Assembly: GCF_000282095.2 (NCBI RefSeq)
Contig: NZ_AKKC02000016.1
Location: 496,001-560,000 of the forward strand
DNA: 64,000 nucleotides
Direction of reading: 5' to 3'
Source of the DNA: Rhizobium sp. CF080
Lineage (GTDB): Bacteria; Pseudomonadota; Alphaproteobacteria; Rhizobiales; Rhizobiaceae
Under the pieces are notes generated by a model. That model was not told where the DNA came from and did not search any database. It saw nothing but the letters and a program-made list of their open reading frames with translations. Position 1 is the first letter of the stretch, and each line of letters begins with the position of its first letter. A program made the translations under genes and the position numbers. Shown piece after piece: positions 1-6,750 of this stretch.

Positions 1-2
1 AG

Positions 3-40
3 GACCCGTGGGCGGCATTTGCGACGTAAGCCGACGGGTC
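3..40 (-). terminator. Possible hairpin after DUF6456 gene
   Basis: A 7-bp inverted repeat (GACCCGT at 3-9, ACGGGTC at 34-40) lies 8 nt past the stop of the DUF6456 gene. The loop is long, and the expected T-tract would fall outside the window, so assignment as a terminator is tentative. Confidence 0.3.
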
Positions 41-48
41 TTCTCCTT

Positions 49-924
49 TCACAACACCGGCCGAAAATCCTCCGCCCCCCAATGATGGCTCTGGCGGCGC
101 TTGGCCGGAGCCGGCGGGGCATAGTGGCGGGCGAGTGCCAGCAATGCCGTGCGCAGCATGAGTTTGGCCGAGCGTGCCGGCCACTGGCGTTCGCGCTCCA
201 CCGTCTCGAGGCCCTTGGCAAAGCAGCAGACATCCGCCGCGACGCCGGAGAGTTCCGGTCCCATCGCCTCCATCGCCGTGGAGAAGCGGGTGCGGGCCGA
301 GATCGCGCTGTCGGCGATGTCGGCCTGGCCGCCGGGGGCTCCCTTGGCGCGGGTGGCGAGACGCGGTTCCCAGGAGGCGGTGACGCGGGGCTGGAGCTGG
401 CCGCGGGTGAAATCGGCAGCCAAGCGCTCGCCCGCTTCCAGAGCTTCGGCCGGCAGGAAGGGTTTTCCGTCGCGGTCCTTCATCCGGGCGATCGTGCCGA
501 GCGGTGATTCGGCAAGGTTGCGGCGCACCGGCTGACGAGCGCCCTCGATCTCGACCGACACCGTGACGATCTCGCCATGCTGTTCGATGAAAGCCTCCTC
601 TCCCGTCACCAGCGCCCGGCGCAGAAAGCTCGACGCCTGCGCACTTGCGGCGATACGGCCTTGCGAAAGCTCGGCGAGCCCGAGCGAGCAGGCCTGCGCG
701 ATCACCGCTTCGGGATAGGTCCGCTCCTCCGCCCCGGTCAGCCGCACCTCGCTTCCCTGCCCCGCTTCGATCGCGCAGTCGCCGCGGGCGAGCTGGCGGA
801 TCAGCCGGAGGAGATGCCGCCTGAGAGTTGGATCCGTCCCCTTCCCGGTCGTGGGCTTCGTTATAACCGCGTCCATATCACTTTTCGTCGTTCCAGCCAT
901 CCTCCCGGTCATGCGCTCACTCAT
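49..924 (-). CDS. DUF6456 domain-containing helix-turn-helix protein
   Basis: A 291-residue protein that I recognise as the DUF6456 family of Rhizobiales. Residues about 30-110 look like a winged-helix reading head, with a segment resembling the restart of an HTH (TYPEAVIAQACSLGLAEL). Residues 130-270 form the conserved DUF6456 region, with Asp/Glu and an ESPLG-type segment that family members share. The function is unknown; DNA binding is inferred from the fold. Its ATG overlaps the stop of the DnaA-domain gene upstream (shared 8 nt, 917-924), so the two are probably translationally coupled. Alternative starts at Met9 (position 900) or Met17 are possible, because the first residues are low complexity. 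Confidence 0.8.
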   Translation of the reverse strand: MSERMTGRMAGTTKSDMDAVITKPTTGKGTDPTLRRHLLRLIRQLARGDCAIEAGQGSEVRLTGAEERTYPEAVIAQACSLGLAELSQGRIAASAQASSFLRRALVTGEEAFIEQHGEIVTVSVEIEGARQPVRRNLAESPLGTIARMKDRDGKPFLPAEALEAGERLAADFTRGQLQPRVTASWEPRLATRAKGAPGGQADIADSAISARTRFSTAMEAMGPELSGVAADVCCFAKGLETVERERQWPARSAKLMLRTALLALARHYAPPAPAKRRQSHHWGAEDFRPVL

Positions 925-1348
925 GGGCCGTCACCTCCGACAGGCCGAAGACGGCGGTGACGATGCGCTCGACCGCCGAGATGAACTCGTCGAAGGCCAG
1001 GTCGTCGCGGCGATCCTCGACCACGTGGCAGGCGTGGCCAACGGTGGTGCGGTCGCGCCCGAAGGCTTCGCCGATGTCGCTCATCGAAATCCTGAGCGCC
1101 ACATGGCAGACATACATGGCGATCTGGCGCACATGGCAGGACAGCCGGCGCCGGTCGCGGCGCAGCATCACCCGGTCGCCGAAAAGCTGGACCAGTTCGC
1201 AGACCATCTGGCGGACGATGCGGCAGGCGGTCTTGAGCGGCAGGCTGGCGGGAAGCCAGGGAGAATCGGCCGCATCCACCAGGACAGGCGGGGAAAAGGG
1301 CCGGGAGGAAGGCGGGGCGGAGGGCGCAAAATATCTCTCGAAAGGCAT
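917..1348 (-). CDS. Stand-alone DnaA domain-IV-like DNA-binding protein
   Basis: A 143-residue protein whose residues about 65-130 match the C-terminal DNA-binding domain of DnaA: a helix-turn-helix (SMSDIGEAFGRDRTTVGHAC) corresponding to the DnaA signature, followed by an acidic-basic helix. The AAA+ ATPase domain, about 300 residues in real DnaA, is absent. It may bind DnaA-box-like DNA without replication-initiator activity; that is inference. The start at 1348 has a GAGGAG Shine-Dalgarno 6 nt upstream. It heads an operon with the DUF6456 gene, whose start overlaps its stop. The domain is unusually Cys-rich (four Cys in the HTH region). Confidence 0.8.
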   Translation of the reverse strand: MPFERYFAPSAPPSSRPFSPPVLVDAADSPWLPASLPLKTACRIVRQMVCELVQLFGDRVMLRRDRRRLSCHVRQIAMYVCHVALRISMSDIGEAFGRDRTTVGHACHVVEDRRDDLAFDEFISAVERIVTAVFGLSEVTAHE

Positions 1349-1662
1349 GACAACTCCTCAATTGATAGGAATTAATTCATACACCCTAGAGCAAAAGCGG
1401 GGACGCTGGAAACCGCCTCCTCGCAATTATGCGCTGAAAACGCTGACATTTTCCACAAACCTCAGAAAGATAATGGGATTTTTTTCCTTCAACCGTCCCC
1501 GCGGCGGCCACTTCAAAAAAGAAAAGCCGGGCGCTTGATCGCCCGGCTCTTTCTCCGCATCTCTCTGTCGATGCCAAACCTACCCGCCGGTCGCTGGCGC
1601 GATCGGTCCTCATCGGGCAGGTTTCAAATCCTCCCGGTGCCTGTGCCGGGCGTTGGCCCGGC
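1349..1662. other. Intergenic region between mucR and dnaA-like gene
   Basis: This 314-bp gap holds the mucR terminator (1514-1548) and, at 1350-1400, an AT-rich stretch (TTGATAGGAATTAATTC) that probably contains the promoter of the DnaA-domain operon. Frames open through the rest are GC-driven and lack ribosome-binding sites; I see no gene. Confidence 0.5.
1514..1548 (-). terminator. Intrinsic terminator of mucR
   Basis: A perfect 9-bp stem (AGCCGGGCG at 1525-1533, CGCCCGGCT at 1540-1548) has a 6-nt loop. Read on the minus strand it is followed by TTTTCTTTTTT, giving a classical Rho-independent terminator about 115 nt after the mucR stop. Confidence 0.85.
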
Positions 1663-2094
1663 TCAGGCCTTGCCGCGCTTACGGCGCTGGCCGAGGCCCA
1701 TTTCCTTGGCGAGCCTGGAGCGGGCTTCCGCATAGGCGGGCGCCACCATCGGATAGTCGGCCGGCAGGCCCCACTTCTCGCGATATTCTTCCGGCGTCAT
1801 GTTGTAATGGGTCATCAGATGCCGCTTCAGCGACTTGAACTTCTGCCCGTCCTCCAGGCAGATGAGGTAGTCGTCCTCGATCGATTTCTTGATCGGGACC
1901 GGCGGCTTCGGCTTTTCGATGGCCGCTACAACCGGTGCCGGCGAAGAGGTGTTGCTCAACGCCGAATGCACGTCCGCGATCAAGTGCGAAAGATCGCTGA
2001 CGGGCACCACATGGTTGCTCACATAGGCAGCCACAATATCTGCGGTCAGTTCCACCAGCAGATCCGGGCTCTTGCCCAATGCGATGTCTGTCAT
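1663..2094 (-). CDS. mucR: MucR/Ros-family zinc-finger transcriptional regulator
   Basis: A 143-residue MucR/Ros protein. The C-terminal half carries the prokaryotic C2H2-type finger (Cys in CLEDGQKFKSLKRHLMTHY, then the basic tail after EYREKWGLP), and the N-terminal half is the oligomerisation region. Members of this family are H-NS-like global repressors in rhizobia that control exopolysaccharide, motility and cell-cycle genes and bind AT-rich DNA. The start at 2094 is preferred over the in-frame upstream Met at 2145 because of a CAGGAG ribosome-binding site 8 nt before it and the conserved MTDIALGKSPDLLVELTA start of the family. The gene is monocistronic, with its own terminator downstream. 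The AT-rich 440-bp upstream region is the likely site of autoregulation. Confidence 0.92.
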   Translation of the reverse strand: MTDIALGKSPDLLVELTADIVAAYVSNHVVPVSDLSHLIADVHSALSNTSSPAPVVAAIEKPKPPVPIKKSIEDDYLICLEDGQKFKSLKRHLMTHYNMTPEEYREKWGLPADYPMVAPAYAEARSRLAKEMGLGQRRKRGKA

Positions 2095-2532
2095 TTCCTG
2101 TCTCCTGTTTAAGTGACTGGACCGGCCCCGCGACCTCCGCGACACCTGCCCGTTCGTAGAGTCACCCGGAGAAACCCCTTGCCATCCCGCCGTCTTGCGA
2201 CCGAAGCCTACCCCTAAGCTTCATGCGGAAAAGAAAACGGTTCACACCGGATATTGCGTTCGATTGAACTTGCCCTCGTCTGTGAACGGCGCTTATCGTT
2301 CCTCATTCCGAAGAACTTGTCGACTTCACCGAATTGACGAGAGAACGCCTAATCTAGAACAACATATGCACTCTACTTGTAATGAAGTACCACTGCTTCG
2401 CTTTATCTCCAAGTGCGAATTTTGCTGGTTACCAGCCTTTCTGCAGCCTATATCGCGCCTACATCAGCTTTACTGATGAATAGATGGGCATTTGTTCAAT
2501 CACGACAGCGTTATAACTCGTTTGCGAAGGGA
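2095..2532. other. AT-rich intergenic region upstream of mucR and downstream of mnhG
   Basis: A 438-bp stretch, clearly less GC-rich than its surroundings. It has a short hairpin (ATCAG-N5-CTGAT, about 2463-2477) and several T-A rich steps of the kind MucR/Ros proteins prefer. Small open frames exist but show no ribosome-binding site or recognisable protein. It probably contains the mucR promoter and autoregulatory sites. I see no intrinsic terminator for the mnh operon. Confidence 0.5.
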
Positions 2533-2877
2533 TTATATTCGCTTATCATAATCCTTCATTTCATCCCGGACGGACTCACCGTAAAGTGGATATCCGACCT
2601 TGTGCGCTGCCATTGCGAGCAGATGCGCCGAAATCGGCGCGGTCAACACGAAGAAGAAGAAGCCCGCAAGCGCTCTCGCGAACGTCGACAAGTCGCCCGC
2701 ATGGACGCCGACCGCCAGCAGCAGCAGGCCTGAACCGACAGTGCCGGCCTTGGATGCCGCGTGCATGCGGGTATAGAGATCGGGCAGCCGGTTGAGGCCG
2801 ATCGCCGCCACCAGCGCAAAACCGGCGCCTGACAGCACCAGCAGAGCGGTGAGGATGGCAAGGATACTGTCGGTCAT
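2533..2877 (-). CDS. mnhG: Na+/H+ (K+/H+) antiporter subunit G
   Basis: A 114-residue subunit G of the Mrp/Mnh/Pha antiporter, with three hydrophobic segments and the conserved LPDLYTRMHAASKAGTVGSG stretch near residues 30-50. It is the last gene of mnhABCDEFG, and its ATG overlaps the stop of mnhF (2874-2877). Subunit G is a small membrane component needed for assembly. The gene symbol could equally be phaG or mrpG; the exported cation cannot be read from sequence. Confidence 0.9.
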   Translation of the reverse strand: MTDSILAILTALLVLSGAGFALVAAIGLNRLPDLYTRMHAASKAGTVGSGLLLLAVGVHAGDLSTFARALAGFFFFVLTAPISAHLLAMAAHKVGYPLYGESVRDEMKDYDKRI

Positions 2878-3290
2878 TTCTTTGCCTTCCGTCTGACGGC
2901 CGGGCCGGTGCCGGCAGCGGTTTTCTTGCGCGCACCGCGGCGCGGTTCGGGCACGGGGGCCGCAAGCGCCCTGATCATGTCCGCCTTGACTGTCTCCCCT
3001 TGCGGGCCTTCCCGGCCGCCGCGCGACAAAATGAAGCGGGCAAACGCGACGGTCGCGAGAAACCCGACAAGGCCGAGCGAGATGGCGATATCGATATAGA
3101 GCGTGAAGCCGGTACGGATGGCGATCAGCGCGATGAAGCCGATGACGATGCCGGTCAGCATGTCGAGCGCCACGACCCGGTCGGGAAGCGTCGGCCCCCT
3201 GATCACCCGCCAGACGGTGAGCAGGAACGAGATGCAGAGCACCACGAACGCCAGCCAGATCGAATAGGAGAGGATCACCTGAGCCGTCAT
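2874..3290 (-). CDS. mnhF: Na+/H+ antiporter subunit F
   Basis: A 138-residue subunit F with three transmembrane helices in residues 1-90, including the family segment VWRVIRGPTLPDRVVALD. A basic, Ala/Pro/Lys-rich tail of about 45 residues follows and is longer than in the typical 85-95-residue MnhF. The start at 3290 overlaps the mnhE stop by 4 nt (ATGA); an in-frame extension upstream lies inside mnhE and is a shadow. The basic tail (ending RRKAKK) is an oddity, perhaps a cytoplasmic anchor. Confidence 0.9.
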   Translation of the reverse strand: MTAQVILSYSIWLAFVVLCISFLLTVWRVIRGPTLPDRVVALDMLTGIVIGFIALIAIRTGFTLYIDIAISLGLVGFLATVAFARFILSRGGREGPQGETVKADMIRALAAPVPEPRRGARKKTAAGTGPAVRRKAKK

Positions 3291-3760
3291 TGGAAAGCCT
3301 CGATGATCCTGCGCTCGAAGCCCGCGGCGATATCCCGTTTCGTGGCTTCGATATCGGAACAATCGATCGCGTGGACGAACAGCGTCCTGCGATCCTGCGA
3401 CACGTCGACAGACAGCGTGCCGGGTGTCAGCGTGATGAGGTTGGCAAGCAAGGTGATCTCGAAATCGCGCGTTACGGTCAGCGGAAAGGCGAAGATGCCG
3501 GGCTTCAGGTCCATGCGGGGACTCATCACCAGAACGGCCACTTTCCAGGCCGACAGCGCCAGTTCCTTGAAGAACAGGGCAAGCAGCAGCAGGATGCGGC
3601 CAAGCCGCCGCCAATAGCCGCGCGCCCCCATTTCTCCGCGCACGATCCAGAGCGCCAGCGTCGACAGCGCAAACCCGAAGATCAGGTTGTGGAGCGTCGC
3701 GCTGCCGGTAACGGCGACCCAGACGATCGCAAAGACCAGCGACAGGATATAGGTGATCAT
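3287..3760 (-). CDS. mnhE: Na+/H+ antiporter subunit E
   Basis: A 157-residue MnhE with two N-terminal hydrophobic segments and the conserved LANLITLTPGTLSVDVS stretch near residues 105-120, followed by a soluble C-terminus typical of the family. It overlaps mnhD upstream and mnhF downstream by 4 nt each, so it is translationally coupled. It is an integral-membrane accessory subunit of the antiporter complex. Confidence 0.92.
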   Translation of the reverse strand: MITYILSLVFAIVWVAVTGSATLHNLIFGFALSTLALWIVRGEMGARGYWRRLGRILLLLALFFKELALSAWKVAVLVMSPRMDLKPGIFAFPLTVTRDFEITLLANLITLTPGTLSVDVSQDRRTLFVHAIDCSDIEATKRDIAAGFERRIIEAFQ

Positions 3761-5322
3761 CGCGCTGTCCCTCCCGGGAAGACCGACTGGATATAGGCCG
3801 CCGGCTCACCAAGTCCGGCTGCCGCCGTCTGGGTCAGATCGAGCAGCGGCTCCGGCATCAGGCCGAACAGCACGGTGAGCGCCGTCAGGCAGAAGAGCGG
3901 CAGGGCGATGCGCCAGTCGACGGTCAGGCCGCCCGCAGCGGCGGCCTCGGGAACAGGTTCGGGCTGCGGCCGCCAAAAGGCAAGCAGGAAGACGCGGGCA
4001 AGCGCCAGCGTGACCAGGAAGGCGGAGACGAGGATCGCTGCGGCCAGCCACCACGCGCCGATATCCAGCGAGGCTTTCAAGAGCGCCACCTTGGGCCACA
4101 GGCCGGACAGCGGCGGCAGGCCGGCAGCGGCCAGGAACAGCAGGAAGGCGGCGCCCGAAAACCACGGCGCCTTGCGGTAAAGCCCGCCAAGCCCGGTCAG
4201 CGACCATGTTCCGCCGAGCCGGCCCGCTTGCCCCGCCACCAGATAGAGCGCGGTCATGGTCACCACCGAATGCAGCGCATAGAGGATCGCGCCGCTGACC
4301 GCCGCCGGCGTGCCGATCGCGACGCCCGCCATCATGTTGCCGATGCCGGCGATGACCAGGTAACCGACGAGCCGGCGGATATCGTTCTGCGCCAGGGCGC
4401 CGAGTGCGCCGACCAGCATGGTGAGCGCTGCCGATATGGCGACGATCAGGCTCAACGCCTCGCGCTCGACGGGGAAGAGCATGATGGCGACACGGATCAG
4501 CGCATAAATGCCGACCTTGGTAAGCAGCCCGCCGAACAGCGCCGACACGGTGACCCGCGGCGTGTGATAGGAAGCCGGCAGCCAGAAATTCACCGGGAAG
4601 GCGGCGGCCTTCATGGCGAAGGCGAGGATGAACAGCGCCGTCAGCGTCGTCAGCGGCGCTGTCTCGCGCAGGCCTGCCGCCTTGCGGGCGATATCGGCCA
4701 TGTTGAGCGTGCCGAAGACCGCATAGAGGATGCCGACCGCGATCAGGAACAGCGTCGTGCCGATCAGGTTGAGGATCGCGTATTTCAGCGCGCCGTCGAT
4801 CTGTTCCGGCTCGGAGCCGAGGATCAAGAGGCCGAAGGACGCGATCAGCAGGACCTCGAACCAGACATAGAGGTTGAAGATGTCGCCCGTCAGGAACGCG
4901 CCCGTGACGCCTGCCATCAGCAGCATCAGGAACGGGTAGAAGCCGTAGCGCCGGCTGTTTGCGTCGATATCGCAGAGCGCGAATATGCCGGCGGCAAGGG
5001 CTGCGATCGCCGCGGCAAGCGCCATGACCGCGCCAAAAAGGTCGGCGGTAAACGCGATGCCGAAGGGCGGCAGCCAGCGGCCCATCACCATCGTGACCGG
5101 GCCGTGGACCATGACGCGCCAGAGCAGCCCGGCATCGAGGAAGACGAGCAGAACAAGGCCGGCGATCGCGATGCCGCTGTGCAGGCGGACGGATTTGCGC
5201 ACCATCATCAGGATGGCGCCGAGGGTTATCATCAGGGCGACAGGCAGCACCACCAGCCAGTCGGTCAGCGGCGGGGCGGAAAGGACGAGAGCGGCGGAGA
5301 GGTCGGTGGGAGGAGAGGCCAT
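3757..5322 (-). CDS. mnhD: Na+/H+ antiporter subunit D
   Basis: A 521-residue, about 14-helix antiporter-like subunit homologous to NuoM/NuoN of complex I. The key charged membrane residues are visible: Glu in WFEVLLIASF, Lys in AMKAAAFPVNFWLP and Lys in LLTKVGIYALIR, which in the family line the proton path. Length is normal. It begins the second block of the operon, after a 354-bp gap from mnhC filled with mosaic repeats, and overlaps mnhE by 4 nt. Confidence 0.95.
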   Translation of the reverse strand: MASPPTDLSAALVLSAPPLTDWLVVLPVALMITLGAILMMVRKSVRLHSGIAIAGLVLLVFLDAGLLWRVMVHGPVTMVMGRWLPPFGIAFTADLFGAVMALAAAIAALAAGIFALCDIDANSRRYGFYPFLMLLMAGVTGAFLTGDIFNLYVWFEVLLIASFGLLILGSEPEQIDGALKYAILNLIGTTLFLIAVGILYAVFGTLNMADIARKAAGLRETAPLTTLTALFILAFAMKAAAFPVNFWLPASYHTPRVTVSALFGGLLTKVGIYALIRVAIMLFPVEREALSLIVAISAALTMLVGALGALAQNDIRRLVGYLVIAGIGNMMAGVAIGTPAAVSGAILYALHSVVTMTALYLVAGQAGRLGGTWSLTGLGGLYRKAPWFSGAAFLLFLAAAGLPPLSGLWPKVALLKASLDIGAWWLAAAILVSAFLVTLALARVFLLAFWRPQPEPVPEAAAAGGLTVDWRIALPLFCLTALTVLFGLMPEPLLDLTQTAAAGLGEPAAYIQSVFPGGTAR

Positions 5323-5406
5323 CAGTGGAGGCCTCCCGCTGTCCTGCCGGCTATCATGGCCGCGCTACATTCCTCTGCTCGGCCCGCTATCCTCGAAGCC
5401 GGGATA

Positions 5407-5454
5407 CCCCCCTCTGCCCTGCCGGGCATCTCCCCCTCAAGGGGGGAGATCGGC
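5407..5454 (+). repeat. Mosaic palindromic repeat, family A, copy 1
   Basis: About 48 bp built of a C-run, CTCTGCCCTGCCGGGCAT and the palindrome CTCCCCCTCAAGGGGGGAG. It is inverted relative to the copy at 5570-5617. The same module recurs at 6560, 6684, 26220 and 26352. It resembles the rhizobial intergenic mosaic elements (RIME class). Confidence 0.85.
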
Positions 5455-5569
5455 TGGGGCCGACGCCCTGCCCGGATCGTAACAAGCGGTTGAGTGAGAC
5501 ACAGCGCGTATCGTTTGACAGAGGCTTGCGTATGCCCCGGTCCAATAGGAAGCGGGGAGCCTGCCTCTG

Positions 5570-5617
5570 GCCGATCTCCCCCCTTGAGGGGGAGATGCCC
5601 GGCAGGGCAGAGGGGGG
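5570..5617 (-). repeat. Mosaic palindromic repeat, family A, copy 2
   Basis: Inverted partner of the copy at 5407-5454, separated by about 115 bp. The two arms are nearly identical over 48 bp and could form a long hairpin in the mnhC-mnhD mRNA. Confidence 0.85.
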
Positions 5618-5676
5618 TGCCGCGGCATCCAAAGCCGGCAGTACGAAAGGGAATAACGACCTGCAACACCATTCCC

Positions 5677-6054
5677 TCAATACCCCACAGGCGGAAGCTG
5701 CTCGTCCCGCGGTTCGGCGAGGCGCATCTCGTCGGTGTCGTCGGTTCCGAGTTCCTGGTAGGCGCGGTAGGTCAGCACCAGAAGGAAGGCGAAGAAGGAA
5801 AACGAGATGACGATCGCCGTCAGGATCAGCGCCTGCGGCAGCGGATTGGCAGCGCCTGAGGGCAGCGTCTCCATGCCGGCCGGGATGATCGGCGGCACTT
5901 CGCGGGTGAGCCTGCCGGTGGTGAAGAGCAGCAGGTTGACCGCATTGCCGAGCAGCGCCACGCCGAGCAGGATGCGCACGGTGTGTTTCGACAGAAGAAG
6001 GTAGATCGCCGCGGCGAAGAACAGGCCGATGAGGATCGAGAACAGCGCTTCCAT
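5677..6054 (-). CDS. mnhC: Na+/H+ antiporter subunit C
   Basis: A 125-residue NuoK-like subunit C with three transmembrane helices. It shows the family segment LLSKHTVRILLGVALLGNAV around residues 20-40 and a Pro-rich cytoplasmic loop before the last helix. Its ATG shares one base with the mnhB stop (TGATG), a coupling arrangement. The C-terminus ends about 60 bp from a mosaic repeat. Confidence 0.93.
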   Translation of the reverse strand: MEALFSILIGLFFAAAIYLLLSKHTVRILLGVALLGNAVNLLLFTTGRLTREVPPIIPAGMETLPSGAANPLPQALILTAIVISFSFFAFLLVLTYRAYQELGTDDTDEMRLAEPRDEQLPPVGY

Positions 6055-6476
6055 CAGCTCTCCCCCTCATTCTGCTCGAGCGCCAGCGCGATCGAGGTGA
6101 TAGCGCCGACCACGACCAGGTAGACGCCGATATCGAAGGACATGACGGTCGAGAGCGGCACTTCGACCTCGAAGATGACCGGATAGACCCAGAGCCCGGT
6201 CATGAACGGCACGCCTGAGAGGATCGAGATCAGGCCGGAGAGGGTCGCGAGCAGCAGGCCGCTGCCGGCAATCGCCATCGGGTGGAACCGGATCGCCCGG
6301 CGCACCGCCGAGACCCCGAAGGCGATGCCGTAGATCGCCAGCGCCGAGGCCGCGATCAACCCGCCGATGAACCCGCCGCCGGGCTCGTTGTGGCCGCGCA
6401 GGAGGACAAAGACGGAGAACAGCAGCATCAGGGCGGTGAGAAACGGGGCAACGGTGCGCAGGATGAGGGTGTTCAT
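6054..6476 (-). CDS. mnhB: Na+/H+ antiporter subunit B
   Basis: A 140-residue subunit B with four hydrophobic segments and the diagnostic HNEPGGGFIGGLIAASALA stretch near residues 30-48. It is co-transcribed with mnhC. It is separated from mnhA by a 274-bp gap holding another repeat pair, whereas in many Mrp operons A and B abut. Confidence 0.93.
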   Translation of the reverse strand: MNTLILRTVAPFLTALMLLFSVFVLLRGHNEPGGGFIGGLIAASALAIYGIAFGVSAVRRAIRFHPMAIAGSGLLLATLSGLISILSGVPFMTGLWVYPVIFEVEVPLSTVMSFDIGVYLVVVGAITSIALALEQNEGES

Positions 6477-6559
6477 GGATGAGCACCTTGCACGTTGGTT
6501 GCCACCACTTCTTGGAGGTTGAACAAGGTCCGTTCCCCTTGCGGGTCGAACCCCTCCAG

Positions 6560-6607
6560 CCCCCCTCTGCCCTGCCGGGCATCTCCCCCTCGGGTGGGGA
6601 GATCACA
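6560..6607 (+). repeat. Mosaic palindromic repeat, family A, copy 3
   Basis: Same module as at 5407, with a variant palindrome (CCCCCTCGGGTGGGG instead of the CTCAAG-centred form). It lies in the mnhA-mnhB gap and is inverted relative to 6684-6731. Confidence 0.85.
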
Positions 6608-6683
6608 AGTGGCACGACCCCCGTTCACCCAAAAACGTCGTGCGGAAGATGACACCAAACTGCAAGCGGTGAGCAACCTCCCA

Positions 6684-6731
6684 GCCGATCTCCCCCCTTG
6701 AGGGGGAGATGCCCGGCAGGGCAGAGGGGGG
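6684..6731 (-). repeat. Mosaic palindromic repeat, family A, copy 4
   Basis: Inverted partner of 6560-6607, ending 20 bp from the mnhA stop. The spacer between the arms (about 76 bp) differs in sequence from that of the 5407/5617 pair. Confidence 0.85.
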
Positions 6732-6750
6732 TAAGCCGCGGAGCACCGCA

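Larger units (their letters stand above)
5323..5676. other. mnhC-mnhD intergenic region carrying a repeat pair
   Basis: This 354-bp gap within the operon contains the inverted repeat pair at 5407-5617 and no credible gene. A TTG- or ATG-led frame through it has no ribosome-binding site and reads through the repeats. Tightly overlapping genes on both sides make the gap conspicuous. Confidence 0.6.

Noticed and set aside
4228..5493. Plus-strand open frame of about 420 codons
   Set aside because: Antisense to mnhD and running into a repeat; same shadow composition.
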